Source: Musa acuminata AAA Group (lineage: Eukaryota > Streptophyta > Magnoliopsida > Zingiberales > Musaceae). From it: a stretch of 64,000 nucleotides of DNA. This document shows, piece after piece, positions 11,646 to 23,474 of this stretch; the stretch's first letter is position 1; every line of letters starts with the position of its first letter. The notes below the pieces were generated by a model. That model did not search any database and was not told where the DNA came from. It saw only the letters and a list, made by a program, of their open reading frames with translations. The translations under genes and the position numbers were made by a program. Location of the stretch: the NCBI RefSeq assembly GCF_036884655.1, contig NC_088356.1, positions 12,010,001 through 12,074,000 of the forward strand. Reading direction: 5' to 3'.

Positions 11646-14600
11646 ATGGCGTCTCGAGCTCTCCTCCTTGCCCTCGCGATCTCGTCTCTCCTCCTGGTCC
11701 ATGCCGCCCTCGCCTTCGCACCCAAGGGGCGCGCCGATCTGGACCACGACGAGGAGGATCTCAGCTTCCTCGACGAGGAGGACAACGGAGCCGCTGACAG
11801 TCACGACGATGGTGGCTTAGGACACTACGCCGACGAGTCCCATTCGGAGGCCGACAAGGAGCCGGAGTACGCCGACCAGGATCAGTACGATGCCTTCGAC
11901 GATGCCGACTACGGATCGCACGACATGTCGCCCACGATAGACGAGACGGACGTCGTGGTGCTCACCGACGGCAACTTCAGCGACTTCCTGGCGAAGCACC
12001 GCCACGTGATGGTCGAGTTCTACGCGCCGTGGTGCGGGCACTGCCAGGCCCTCGCGCCGGAGTACGCGGCCGCCGCCACCGAGCTCCGCGGGGAGGACGT
12101 GGTGCTCGCCAAGGTGGACGCCACGGAGGAGAACGAGCTCGCGCAGCGTTTCGAGCTGCAGGGATTCCCCACTGTGCTCTTCTTCATCGACGGCGTCCAC
12201 AAGGACTATCCCGGCCAGAGGAGTAGGTAATTTGTCCGAGGGTGGCTTCACCCTTTCCTTACATCTGAGCCCTCTTTGCCTGGATCTGCTTCCATCCAAC
12301 CTAATTTATCTAAATTCCTTTGCCAATGCGCTCTGTCTAGTATCTTAGTCATAAATTATGGTGTTCTTATCTTTTTCTTCCTTTCTGAGAGGCGTCTTTG
12401 GAATTGCTTTCATCCGGATTTTTTAGTCTTCTAAAGCTATGATATTGTAGATATCAAGATTGTAGGCCTTGGCTGAAATGGACTTGAATCTGCGTCAGGG
12501 AACTATTGAAGACCTTACAGGATCCACTAAAGAATGGTGGAAACTTGAATTAGGTTCAGTGTTACTAACAATACATGGGGATGGCCCAAGAAAAACCCTA
12601 AGGAGAAAGGCCATGTGGTTGTCAGAAATTCTCTTTTGTCCACTTTTACTTTACCTGTTGCTTAATTGTACTGTTTCCTTTTTGGTGCTTTAAGAATTAC
12701 AAAAACATTTTGACGAGTACATGATGCTGTGTTTTATCTTTTATGAGCAGGGATGCAATTGTCACCTGGATCAAGAAAAAGATAGGACCTGGAGTTCAAA
12801 ATATAACCACAATTGAGGAGGCAGAAAAGATCTTGACTTCTGATAGCAAAGTTGTTTTGGGCTTTCTTGACTCTTTGGTGGTATTTTCTTAAGTCCTTGT
12901 AACTTTGAGCTCTAGCAAACTTTGACTCTTTGAGTGCTGGAAGCCCATAATGTTTATATTTTGGCTATTACTGTATTTTTTTTTTATATTAGCGGATAGA
13001 AATTGACATACTGTCAGATCTTCACTCTATGATCTGACTAATGATTGAAGTAAGATCATTTCATTTTATTTTTGTAACTAATGAGGACCCTACATGAGGA
13101 ATTTTCTAAGAGAGCAATATCAATGTCCTTTACTATGTTTGTTGGGCTTTGTTGATATTTTTGTGCCTGATGCTTGACATCAGTAACACTTTAGCTATAT
13201 AGATATGACCGCATTGTCACGAACTTAGTTGGTTTTGCCTAAGTCGTGCGGCACTCTTGCGTGTCCGTCCGCAAAGGTTAACCTCTCTGAAGTCTCCTAT
13301 AGTTCCTTAGGACCTACAAAAGAGAAAACGAGTTAGAGAAAACACCTCACTCAAGATCCACAAGCAAACATTTCCGAAAATACTTCATAGACAATGCAAA
13401 TTACAAACAGACTTTACAAGCTCTAAAAGGTTGTACAACAAAAGGTCAAAATGGTTCACTATAGACCGAATATCTCTCACAAGTGTCCACATGACATAAC
13501 CTTTATTTACAAACCTAAGAAGGCCACCAAACCCAACTAAAATGAGGTTTTTAAGCCTTCGATCGTCCCTCTACATGCTGTGCAAAGCATGAACAAACCA
13601 AAAGACATGGACATATATAAGTATTATATCAAATATCCTGTTTAGAACTTTGTCCGTGACATTCTCCCCCACTTATTCCTTCGACGTCCTCGTCGAAGCC
13701 TTTTGCCGACACTGCAACTCTTTGCCTTTGCTAAGTCTTCAATCTTCTGCTCCAGCTGCAATGCACCTCTTGGCTCCCAACTGCTCTCCGCTGCTGTTGT
13801 TGAGTAGTTGAACTTTTAATCCGCTATGCTGTTTCAACTCGCCAATGACTTTGACTCTAGTGTGGGGTTGGCTGAGTTGTGTTGATCCTTGTTGATTCTT
13901 ACGAATCATCCAGATGAAAGAAAAGACCATCCTTACTTGCGCTAGTCTCTCAAATACCACATGCTGTTTGAACTGGGTGGATGCTTGTTGGAGCTTTAAC
14001 GAGCATCACCTCACAAACTTTCGAAGTTTTGGGTCCTTCCTCCACAAAATATCCATCGACTCTTCTTTCATTTAGTTGTCACTTCCAAGTAGATTCGCAT
14101 CACTTCTGCTTTCGATTGGCATTCTGTTGGGAAATGAAGCGGATAATCTACTCTCAGTAGCACTGATCACTATTGGTGAGGATTTGACAATTATTGTCTT
14201 CCATTATCTTCGAAGGGTCTTTGAACCTGTGCAGCGCTCCTTTGCTGGATAGATAAGAGAATTTGGGTACTCGGTTTCGCCCATTCTCTTAAGAGTTGAG
14301 AAAGCAATGGTTACTTGACTTCGCCCGTCTCCTCAAGGGTTGTACTCCATGCGTCGAGCTGGTTACTGACCTTCGCCTGCTCTTTGCTCATACTTCTGAA
14401 GCACTCGAAGTGTTTGCACTCATTGCATTGAGTTAGCAATTGTGATTTATCTTCTCAATGCCATCAAACTTCTGTAATGCAGGAAGTTTTCACCCCAACT
14501 TGGAGTAATTCTCTAATAGATTTGGTCGCCTTTGGGATTGTACCGTCTTCTCCATCAACCCTGTTGTCTACTCCACTGAGTAGCAAAGGTATAGTACTGC

Positions 14601-17600
14601 GTACTGCCTGCTTCGTTCCTTGGTCGTGCACTCTTGCATGACTCGAAGTCCTTCACTTTCGGTTATCTTGATGAGAAGCTCGTTGACATCGGTCTTACCA
14701 AGTTCCTTGGCCTTTGCCCTTCAACCTTGTCTCGGTACTTGGAGTTTGCCTCTGCATGCTCCACCTCCTCAGCCCCTTTTACGACCAAGCGCTCTCCCTT
14801 TATGAGAGCAAGGGATCAATGATTTTCATGGAAGTCCCGCCTCTGCGGTACCACGGCGCTGCTATGCCCATGGCCCTACTATCCGTCGCCTTGCATCTGT
14901 ATCCCTTTTCTTTATGATCAGTAGATATGTCTCTGTGGCACTCCTTCGAGTCCACCTCTATTCTAACTGATGCTTGATTTTGGGTAGCTAAGTCTCTTTG
15001 TACTCGTCGTCGCTTCCTCGCCCCTTTCGACCCCCTGCTTCAACACCTCTGTGTTCTCCAAGTAGCTCCATTTGGTCGATGGAAAGACAGACTGCAACTC
15101 CCATGCATGGCCTTTGCCATCATGTTGTAGGGTTTGCAATGATTCTGTTCTCTTTAGCTTCCTTGGTAGCAACGTTCGCTTACTCGACCTTGTCCTCTGA
15201 CTTGCCGGGCTCCCTTAAGCGAATATGGGCTCTGGAGCAGTCCAACTCTCCAGCTGCTTTGATCATACCTCTGCATGATCAAGTCCCTCCCATGGGACTC
15301 ACTGGTACTTGCATTCGAACTTTTCCCTCGGTGGAACACAGCCCCCATATACTGATAACCAAGGCTTTCATCTGATGCAAGATTCGATGCACACACGGTA
15401 GACCCGCCTCTGTGGTATCATGGCCTTCAATCCTTGAATCCATAGCCCTTCTTGCCGTCGTGTTATTCACCAAAGTGGAGCTTCCAGTAGCTCCTGATCA
15501 TACCTCCGTATGATATAGTTCCTCACGGGACTAGTCATGTGTATCGCATTGTCACGAACTGTTCCACCACAATCCGCTGCACCATGTCGCCTCCTGGTGA
15601 TATCTCCATTGCATTCTGATCCTAGTGGGATGAACTCGAATTGTGATCCCTCCATGTGTGGCCTCTACCAATACATCGTAGGGTCTCTTCCACCTTCGAT
15701 TTTGTTCGCTTCTTTGGCAATCGACCTTTATCCACCCGCTCTTGGGTCACACCTAGATGAAGCACCGCTCTAGGATAGTCCGTCGCCTAGTAGCTCCCGA
15801 AGTCCACCGACTTCGCTGAAAATGATGCACCATTGTCTGAATCCTGGGCCTCTACCCCTACTAGCACAATCTCTGCTGCGCACTGCTTCCTTCATGGCAA
15901 CTTGAATGGCAACACTGTGGCATATTCTTCAAGAGTACTTGTCTTTGCGTCCTCTTGCCCCGTGCCAAGGCCTTTTTAACCTAACTTCGCCTCCGCAAGT
16001 TGAGTCGCCTTAGTTCCTCCATCAAATGTTTCTTCGAGATAAGGTGCATGTGCCCATAAGCTCCCTTTGTCTTTAGCACTATGCAAGATGAGTCTGCTCC
16101 ATCAGAATGAAGGACCCATGGAACAACATGATCCTGCTCTTGCCTCTGCAAGAGTTCATGTCCTTGACCTCTGTCCAAGGAAAGCTCTGTGCCTCCACTC
16201 CGTGTTCCATCTTCTATGCCGGCTTCCTTTATGCGGCTTGGGTACTTCACAAAGTTACACCCAAGTTGTTCCGTTCCTCGTTTTTGCATTGAGTTGATGG
16301 TGGCCCTCGTGCCCACCATTCCACGGGTCAGCTCTCCCTTGAGTCTGATCTCCATATCAACTCCAAGTGTGCCTTCATTTGTGTTGCATTGGGTCGCTCC
16401 CCCACTTGATCTCGCAATGCATCCACCAATGCATTCTCTCAAGCGAGATCATGCGACGACTCCTCGCCGCTCGCTTGGTCCATTGAGCTTCGTGGAGTTG
16501 TTGTTTTTTAGCTACTCCTCCTCAACATGTGCGGTCTGTTGCACATGATTCTCCCTCTGGAGATCCGGGACTTATCCCTCCTGGATATCTATCCCGTTGG
16601 AACAATATCTCTCTTCGTTTCGGAGACCACCATCCCTTTGGACTACTCCGATTTACTGAACAAACTGCGCATTGTTCTGCTTCCTGCAAACGCATTTGCT
16701 AGATTGCGACTCCACGTCAATACAGCCCCCACTACATCACTCAAGGCCTAGCAATATGCTGAACTCGCTGCACACTTCAGCCTCCTACGAACGTATCCTT
16801 CACATGCCGAAGAGAAAGTTTCAATGCTCCATGGCGTCGACTTTCGGTCGTCTTGGGATGGCCGCGAACATTCCATCGTCCGCATACAAGCCCATGCATG
16901 AGTACCGAATTCTTCGAGTTAGCAATTCCCCTCACCTCTGTGAGCTTTGCACAACTCTTTCGGTCGCTGAGCAACTCATTCCACCTTGCATAGTCTCATT
17001 TTTTACCAAGCGCCTCGCTTGCCTTGAGCACCATTAAGCATAGTTGTCAACATTGAGTCGTAGCTCAAACTCAGCTATCCCAACCTTTATGCGCTCCGCA
17101 TTCTTCCAAGCTTGCTTGTTCTCGTGATGCCTCTTGCGCGAAGGGTTGGCCATTCCTCTGAATGCCAATCTCAGATGCCCGCTCCTCCGAGCGACTCCTT
17201 TTCCCTACATCTCCATGCTCGTTTTCCCCCAAACGGTCGCGCGTGTGCTGACTGCCCTCAACGCAGCCCCACTAGGTCCCCCACGTTTGCATGCCAAGTG
17301 TTTCTATGAGTGCTTGTCCCGCTCTAATACCATCTGTCACGAACTTAGCTAGTTTTGCCTAAGTCGTGCGGCACCCTTGCGTGTCCGTTCGCAAAGGTCA
17401 GCCTTCCTGAAGCCTCCCATGGTCCCTTAGGACCTACAAAAGAGAAAACGGGTTAGAGAAAATGCCTCACTCGGGATCCACAAGCAAACATTTTCGAAAA
17501 CACTTCATAGACAATGCAAATTACAAACAGACTTTACAAGCTCTGAACGGTTACGCAACAAAGGGTCAAAATGGTCCACTACAGACCGAATATCTCTCAC

Positions 17601-20499
17601 AAGTGTCCACATGACACAACCTTTATTTACAAGCCTAAGAAGGCCACCAAACCCAACTAAAATGGGGCATTTAAGCTTTCGACCGTCTCTCTACATGCTG
17701 TGCAAAGCATGAACAAACCAAAAGACACGAACATATATAAGTATTACATCAAACATCCTGTTTAGAACTTTGTCCGTGACAGCATTGTTACAAATGATTC
17801 TTTTGTTCAGTAACTTTTTTTGTATTTCTTTTTAATATCTGCAGGGTGATGAAAGTCAGGAACTTTCCTCAGCTTCAAAACTCGAAGATGGCATTAACTT
17901 CTACCAATCTGTCAATCCTGATGTTGCAAAGCTTTTTCATATTGATCCCAATGCTAAACGTCCTTCTTTGGTGTTATTGAAAAAGGAGGCAGAAAAAATT
18001 TCCTACTATGGTATGCTCATTTGTGTAGTGTTCTGAAGGTATTTGTTCTTGAAATAAAGTGTAAAAGGTAGATATTGACTGTAGTTTCAATTTTTGTAGA
18101 TGGTCAATTCAGTAAGTCAGCAATTGTTGATTTTGTGTTTGCTAACAAGCTTCCACTGGTCACTACATTTACAATGGAAACTGCCCCAGAAATATTTGAA
18201 AATCCTATTAAAAAACAGGTAGGCCCTACTTGTATGTTAAATGTAATTACTTTCATTTCAGTTTATTTTCTCATTTGGATTCTTTTCTTCTATCAGCTTT
18301 TGCTCTTTGCCATCTCAAATGATACCAATAAAGTCATGCCAGCATTCCAGGAGGCTGCAAAATTGTTTAAAGGAAAGGTTCGTGCTAATATTTCTAACTT
18401 GCAGTCTCTATAAGTTCTTTAGAAAGATGAAAAATACTGTTTCTTTAATTTCAGTCATAATAAACTATCAGATTTTATGTTGATGAAAGTACAACTGTTA
18501 TTCTATTTATACAAACAAATAAAAAATTCTATGGAATGTACGCAAGCAGATCTCTGGTGTTCTACTCTATGTTAGCATGTTGGTTGTTCAGGCTTCCTTT
18601 GGTAGCTCTCAGTTTTAGTTTTGAAGAGATAATGATAAGCTTTTGGAGGGTAGTCACTATGATGTGAGAAGCTAGTCCATCAAATGATTCATTTCTTTCT
18701 TTTTCCCCTTTAAATCGTTGGCAAATATTTGGTGGTCATTTTATTAGGTTCCTTTCTGACAATCAAGTGGCTAGGTATTATTCACAACATAACTTTTCAT
18801 CTAACTCCAGTCATATTTTCTGATCCCTGATGCTATGTAATATATACAAGGTTATTTATCTCCATTTTGTTCTATGAGATCTGACTAGTGACATTTTCTA
18901 TTTTCATCTCAAGCTTATCTTTGTATATGTCGAGATGGACAAGGAGGATGTCGGTAAACCAGTTTCAGATTACTTTGGAGTGACTGGAGATGGTCCTCAG
19001 GTAAGTATTTCTCCCATATTCAATCCAAAATTTGGTCTTCAATTGATCATTGACATTTCAATCTTATCCACAATATTGCATCTGTATGACTTGGACAGGT
19101 TTTGGCATACTCGGGAAATGAGGATGCCAAGAAATTTTTTCTTGATGGTGAAGTCACACTTGATAATGTTAAGGTTAATATCACTAGATCCGTGTCTTAA
19201 ATAATGCCAAGACCATGTTATTTGGTACACCGATGTTCTTGACATATTGCAATAATATATCAACTTTCTGAAATTCATGTTCCTATGCATGTATTCATGA
19301 AATCTGAAGTTTGCTTTCTTGATTTAGAGTTTTGCTGAGGGTTTCCTGGACGATAAGCTTAAGCCCTTCTATAAATCAGATCCGATACCTGAGACAGTGA
19401 GTTGCCTAGTTTTCCACTTCAGCTTCTATCTACTGTGCAATATCTCTGATCAAAGAATCTATATTATTGTAATTGTGCACAGAATGATGGGGATGTGAAA
19501 ATTGTTGTTGGTAAGAATTTTGATGAAATTGTCCTGGATGAGTCCAAGGATGTTCTTCTTGAGGTAAATCAATTAATCGACATAAATGAAGTAAACAATT
19601 TTTATTTGTAATTTGTTGTTAATTCATCTCTGATCCAGATATATGCACCATGGTGTGGGCATTGCCAAGCACTAGAACCAACATATAACAAGCTTGCCAA
19701 GCATCTACGGGGCATCGAGTCTCTAGTTATTGCAAAAATGGATGGCACCACAAATGAGCACCCTCGGGCCAAGGTCTTAATTCTCTCTTCGATAAACTTG
19801 ACACTCAGATTGACTTGAGAATTGGTTTTTGATACATAATTCATTTTTATGTTCATGTTCATCCCATAGAGTTATTCTGTCAGAGTTGAAGCTTCAAGTT
19901 TGTACCACGGTCAACTATGTCATATAGTGTCTTATATAAATAAATAAATATGTATGTATGTAGTATGTATGTATGCAGTTAAACTTTCTTGATGTGTTTA
20001 ATGATACCAGTGAACCTAGTCTTCGTGATTAATCAGCAAGCAAGAGAGTCAAATATTTTACTTCCCTACATGGAAGCATGGGAGCTGAATGTATGTGTTT
20101 TATTTGTTTCAGACTGATGGCTTCCCTACACTTCTCTTCTTTCCAGCTGGGAACAAAAGCTTTGATCCGGTAACTACATTATACTTTTTAACTCAGTGCC
20201 GTAGATATTTTCTTAATTATCCTTTTCCCTTTACCTATTGTCCATGAACATTTTTATGATATTATTTTGAAAATGTATTGTAATTTTCACTTGTTTACTT
20301 TGATACCCAAATCATGTAGATCACAGTGGATACTGACAGAACAGTGAAGGCATTCTATATATTCATCAAGCAACATGCAGCAATCCCTTTCAAGCTCCAG
20401 AAGCCGGCAGCAGCCGCAAAATCTGAGACCACCACGGACGGATTGGCTTCCTTCGTCGGTGAGAAGAGTGCGACCCCGGACGTGAAAGATGAATTGTAA
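11646..20499 (+). CDS. PDIL1-4: Protein disulfide isomerase, PDIL1-3/1-4 type
   Basis: Twelve exons join in frame to 586 residues: 11646-12226, 12751-12880, 17845-18010, 18100-18218, 18297-18377, 18914-19000, 19099-19173, 19328-19396, 19483-19563, 19639-19773, 20113-20169 and 20320-20499. Residues 1-24 form a signal peptide. Residues 31-105 are an acidic Asp/Glu-rich segment typical of the PDIL1-3/1-4 subclade. The a domain has FYAPWCGHC (CGHC at 130-133), two redox-inactive thioredoxin-like domains follow, and the a' domain has IYAPWCGHC (CGHC at 469-472). The protein ends KDEL, an ER retrieval signal. It should catalyse formation and reshuffling of disulfides in secretory proteins in the ER lumen. 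Intron 2 is 4.96 kb because it contains a complete LTR element; all splice sites remain GT-AG. The choice between PDIL1-3 and 1-4 is by resemblance only. Confidence 0.95.
13215..13661 (-). repeat. 3' LTR of the LARD-like element
   Basis: Starts TGTCACGAAC and ends TTTGTCCGTGACA on the plus strand, so the two ends are inverted repeats. The adjoining TTCTCCCCCACTT is, on the minus strand, the polypurine tract that primes plus-strand synthesis, which marks this as the 3' LTR. Confidence 0.88.
17316..17332 (-). other. Primer-binding site of the LARD-like element
   Basis: On the minus strand it reads TGGTATTAGAGCGGGAC, two bases inside the right LTR. TGGTATCAGAGC is the complement of the 3' end of initiator methionine tRNA used by many plant LTR elements; this copy has one substitution (C to T). 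Confidence 0.85.
17335..17781 (-). repeat. 5' LTR of the LARD-like element
   Basis: Same length and ends as the left LTR. It lies next to the primer-binding site, so it is the 5' LTR of a minus-oriented element. It ends 63 bases before PDI exon 3. Confidence 0.88.
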
Positions 20500-21312
20500 G
20501 TCTTTCAAGGAGCACAAAATCTAGAATTGCTTTTTTGGCATGTGGAGGTTTTAGTTTTATTAGCTTTGAGCAATAGATGTCCCTGTAGAATTAAGACTTA
20601 AATTACAAGAATAATGGACTGCTGATGCCCCCTTTCTCTTGTGGAATAGAATGGTTCACTAGAATTAACGTGCTTTTCTTAAGCATGAAAAATGACCAAC
20701 ATCTTTTCTGCCGTGTGGCTGTGCTTTGAATGATTATATGGTATGGAAGACATCATCTATAAATTTATGAGTTGATAATTCATAATGCAGATAATTCAGA
20801 TGGGATAGTTTTGATGAAAATACAGATGTACAGAATTTATGAGATCCATGAAGGAATGTACAAACCAGATGAAATATGTTATCTAGCTTAATATGGAGCG
20901 ATGCATTAGATTACTGCTAGAATTCAAGTGGAGGTCAGACATGTTAGATCCTGTAGTATTTGTTCCACCACAACAGCACAAGAAAATATTGCTACCCCAA
21001 CTAGTACAACAGGCACAGCATGAGATGACATACCTTCTCGAAGACCATCAACTTGCTCGTCTTTGTCCTCGTCCTTATCTTAGGAACTTCTCGCCCAGGC
21101 CATTGCAGGTGGAAGAATCCCATACAGTACCATCATGCAGTAACCACCCTTGAAGAAAGTAGTCTAATTAGACAAAAGATGCAAAGGAGCATAATTCCAT
21201 CTTCAAGAAGATGATGCAGCAGAAGACCAGCAACAATCTATGCTAGCAACTAAAAAGGAAAAGTCTGAATGTACACGGATAAAGACATCGTTCCATAGTT
21301 CATTATACTCCA
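20500..21312. other. PDI 3' UTR and short intergenic gap
   Basis: Past the PDI stop there is no supported gene. The first few hundred bases are probably 3' UTR. From about 20890 short open frames appear on the plus strand without recognisable domains. The minus-strand transporter pseudogene begins to be recognisable from about 21313. Confidence 0.5.
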
Positions 21313-23041
21313 TCAGAAAAAGGTAGAAATCAGGGAACATCGTGTGTAGGAGAACCTGGAAAGATTCAGATTTGCATGTTTTGCTCGAACGTTTACCGCA
21401 ATACCTGTTGCTATGGAAAATGCATCTGATACAACTGTTGAAACGAGAATCGACGGAAAAATCACTATGGAAATTGCCGAAATATTCAGCTTGCTGCTCT
21501 CCCACCATTTTGTTGCTTCACAGTCTTCTGTGGCATCTCCTGTACCATCATCGCTGCTCTTTGGTTCTTCCTGTGACCACAAGTAAGGTAGCTTCGGTAT
21601 CATCAAGCAGGATTTTGATATCTATTTACAGATTCTGTAGAACGCTGAGGAATTTCAAGTGAAAACAAGATTTCCATTTTATCTTACTTGTACAGAAGCA
21701 TGGAAGCTGCTGAGTTGTTCTACGAAGAACAGAGAGAAGCCAAGGAGAGTGCCAATTAGTGATGTCCCGACTGCTAGAATTGAGAATGTTTCCACCATCG
21801 GCAACATGCTGCTCCACCTTATGCTGACACAACAAATCGATCAGAGATGAACTATCTCCATGGGCATATATTTATCTATTCTGCAAACAGAGTCTAGCCA
21901 TGCATGCACATGGACTGTGCTCATGTGATTACGTCTAAGCCATACCTTATGAGCAATCAATAGCATGGGATCAGTGGCATCCAAATTGGAGGAGATTCCT
22001 AGTGCGATACTTTTCCCACACCAGTAAAGAGATCAATGGCACGGTGCTGCCTAAAAGAATTGAGAACCTCACCCGTGCTAGATTGCCACCGAGATATGCA
22101 CAGATGACTGCAGGACGAAGAAGAAGAAGAAGAAGCATCAGCAAGATTGTGGTTCACGTTCATCACTAACTGTTTAATTGCTTTGCAACCCTGCAGTAGT
22201 ATTCAGTACCAGGTGGTCTGTGGCGCCTTCGCCCAATCTGAGGAGGTTACTGAGACCGTCCCACCACCAAAGGAGACAGACATGGCCTCGATCAGTACCA
22301 GTAAACCTTTGGTTAGTGCCATTCCAGCATTAGTGAGAAGAAGATCTCAACTGTAGTAGCCATTTAGAGAGAGAGAAAGCAGCAGCCAAACCTATCATTG
22401 TGACGGTCAGCCATTGATTCACTTGGTCTGTGATGGTCATGCCACCGACCAGTATGAGCAGTGCCACGAGGAGCGTGAAGAGGTTGCCCAAGGTGGAAGC
22501 AGGAAGGCCGATCAAGTGAGAGAGAACTTCCCCTGACTTGGAGGTGTAGGCCACCACACAAGTGTAGCGCAAGAAGAGGTAGGCGACAGTGGCCAAGTTC
22601 CCTCCCCAGACGCCCAGTGTCTCCTGAGCCATTGTTCTGAGGGACACAACTTCCAAGTCATCCCCTGCTTCCTCAACTCAATGTTTACTTCGGCTAGCAA
22701 AAGGGCTTCGATCACCAGGACCACCCATCACAGGATTATGGATATCGCACTTGGAATGAATCCCTGCATTAGGACATGACGGATGAGAAAAAGCATATGC
22801 TTTCTAGACCATTCAGAGAGAGAGAGAGAAAGAAGCATATACCGCAGGAGAAGTTTTTTCTAGTAGAGCAAGTATTCCAGAACCGATGCTGGTTCCGACG
22901 ATCCAGGAGACCGCACCGAGCATGGTTCCCTTCTTCCCTGCACCTTCTGGATCAGGTGAGTGCAGGGGCTCATCGTCCGAGGTCGACCCGGCCTTGGCCG
23001 CCGTGGGTAGCGTCTTATGGCTCCTGATCTGTACTTTCTTG
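21313..23041 (-). pseudogene. Tyrosine/aromatic amino-acid transporter-like pseudogene, 3' part
   Basis: On the minus strand the sequence follows plant proteins of the tryptophan/tyrosine permease family (plastid tyrosine-specific transporter-like). Exon 23041-22843 ends KKGTMLGAVSWIVGTSIGS then ALLEKTSPA. After a 79-base intron, exon 22763-22392 reads GFIPSAIS, a stop, then VIEALLLAEVN and later AYTSKSGEVLSHLI and TDQVNQWL. A later exon near 22110-22020 gives ICAYLGGNLAR, and one near 21510-21400 gives KWWESSKLN and DAFSIATGIA. Lesions are a TGA at 22730-22728 where the family has Cys, and a one-base frameshift at about 22660-22675. The 5' part lies across the chromovirus, at 28387-28768. 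The parent protein would be a polytopic membrane carrier for aromatic amino acids. Confidence 0.85.
23037..23041. other. Left target-site duplication TCTTG
   Basis: TCTTG here and again at 28387-28391 flank the chromovirus exactly, as expected from a 5-bp staggered cut by an LTR-element integrase. Confidence 0.92.
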
Positions 23042-23457
23042 TGTTAGAACCCTTGAAGATTCTAAACTTGGGGTTGATCTCTTTAGGGGATCGACCTCCT
23101 TGGAACTCTATAGGGGTTCCTCCCGCAGAAAATATTCATCTATTGCTTATCTAAAGAGAAGGAATACATGGCTATTTATAGGGCTTCTAAACCCTAACTC
23201 CTAATAGGACTCCTACTTAAGACTCTTACTTCTAACCAACTCCTAATAGGACTCCTAGTCAAGACTCCTATTCCCTTACAACTCCTAATTCTTCTCTAAG
23301 AAAACACCTCCTACATGAATGCCCCTCTCAATTAGGACTCTCCTAGCTAGAGTCCTAACAGAATGTCCCTCTCAATTAGGACTCTCCTAGTTAGAGTCTT
23401 AACAGTTTTACATGAATGTCCCTCTCAATTAGGACTCTCCAAGCTAGAGTCCTAACA
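23042..23457 (-). repeat. 3' LTR of the chromovirus
   Basis: Starts TGTTAGAACCC and ends AGTCCTAACA. It contains a minus-strand TATA box (CTATAAATAGCC around 23168-23180) and tandem copies of a segment with CTCAATTAGGACTCTCC. It lacks about 22 bases that are present in the right LTR. Confidence 0.92.
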
Positions 23458-23474
23458 GACCCGCCCTCTTCAAA

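Larger units (their letters stand above)
13215..17781 (-). mobile_element. LARD-like non-autonomous LTR retrotransposon inside PDI intron 2
   Basis: Two 447-base direct repeats (13215-13661 and 17335-17781) begin TGTCACG and end CGTGACA. A GCAT duplication flanks the element (13211-13214 and 17782-17785; GCATT can also be read on both sides because of a shared T). The primer-binding site beside the right LTR and a purine tract (minus strand) beside the left LTR show that it is inserted in minus orientation relative to the gene. The 3.67-kb interior has no gag or pol that I can recognise; its short open frames on both strands carry no domain. I therefore class it as a large retrotransposon derivative. 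By eye the LTRs differ at roughly 35-40 of 447 positions, mostly transitions, so the insertion is old. A second copy starts at 63264. Confidence 0.88.

Noticed and set aside
14620..17352. Many short plus-strand frames inside the PDI intron element
   Set aside because: No gag, protease, RT or integrase motif; similar numbers of frames occur on the other strand, as expected for a non-coding interior.
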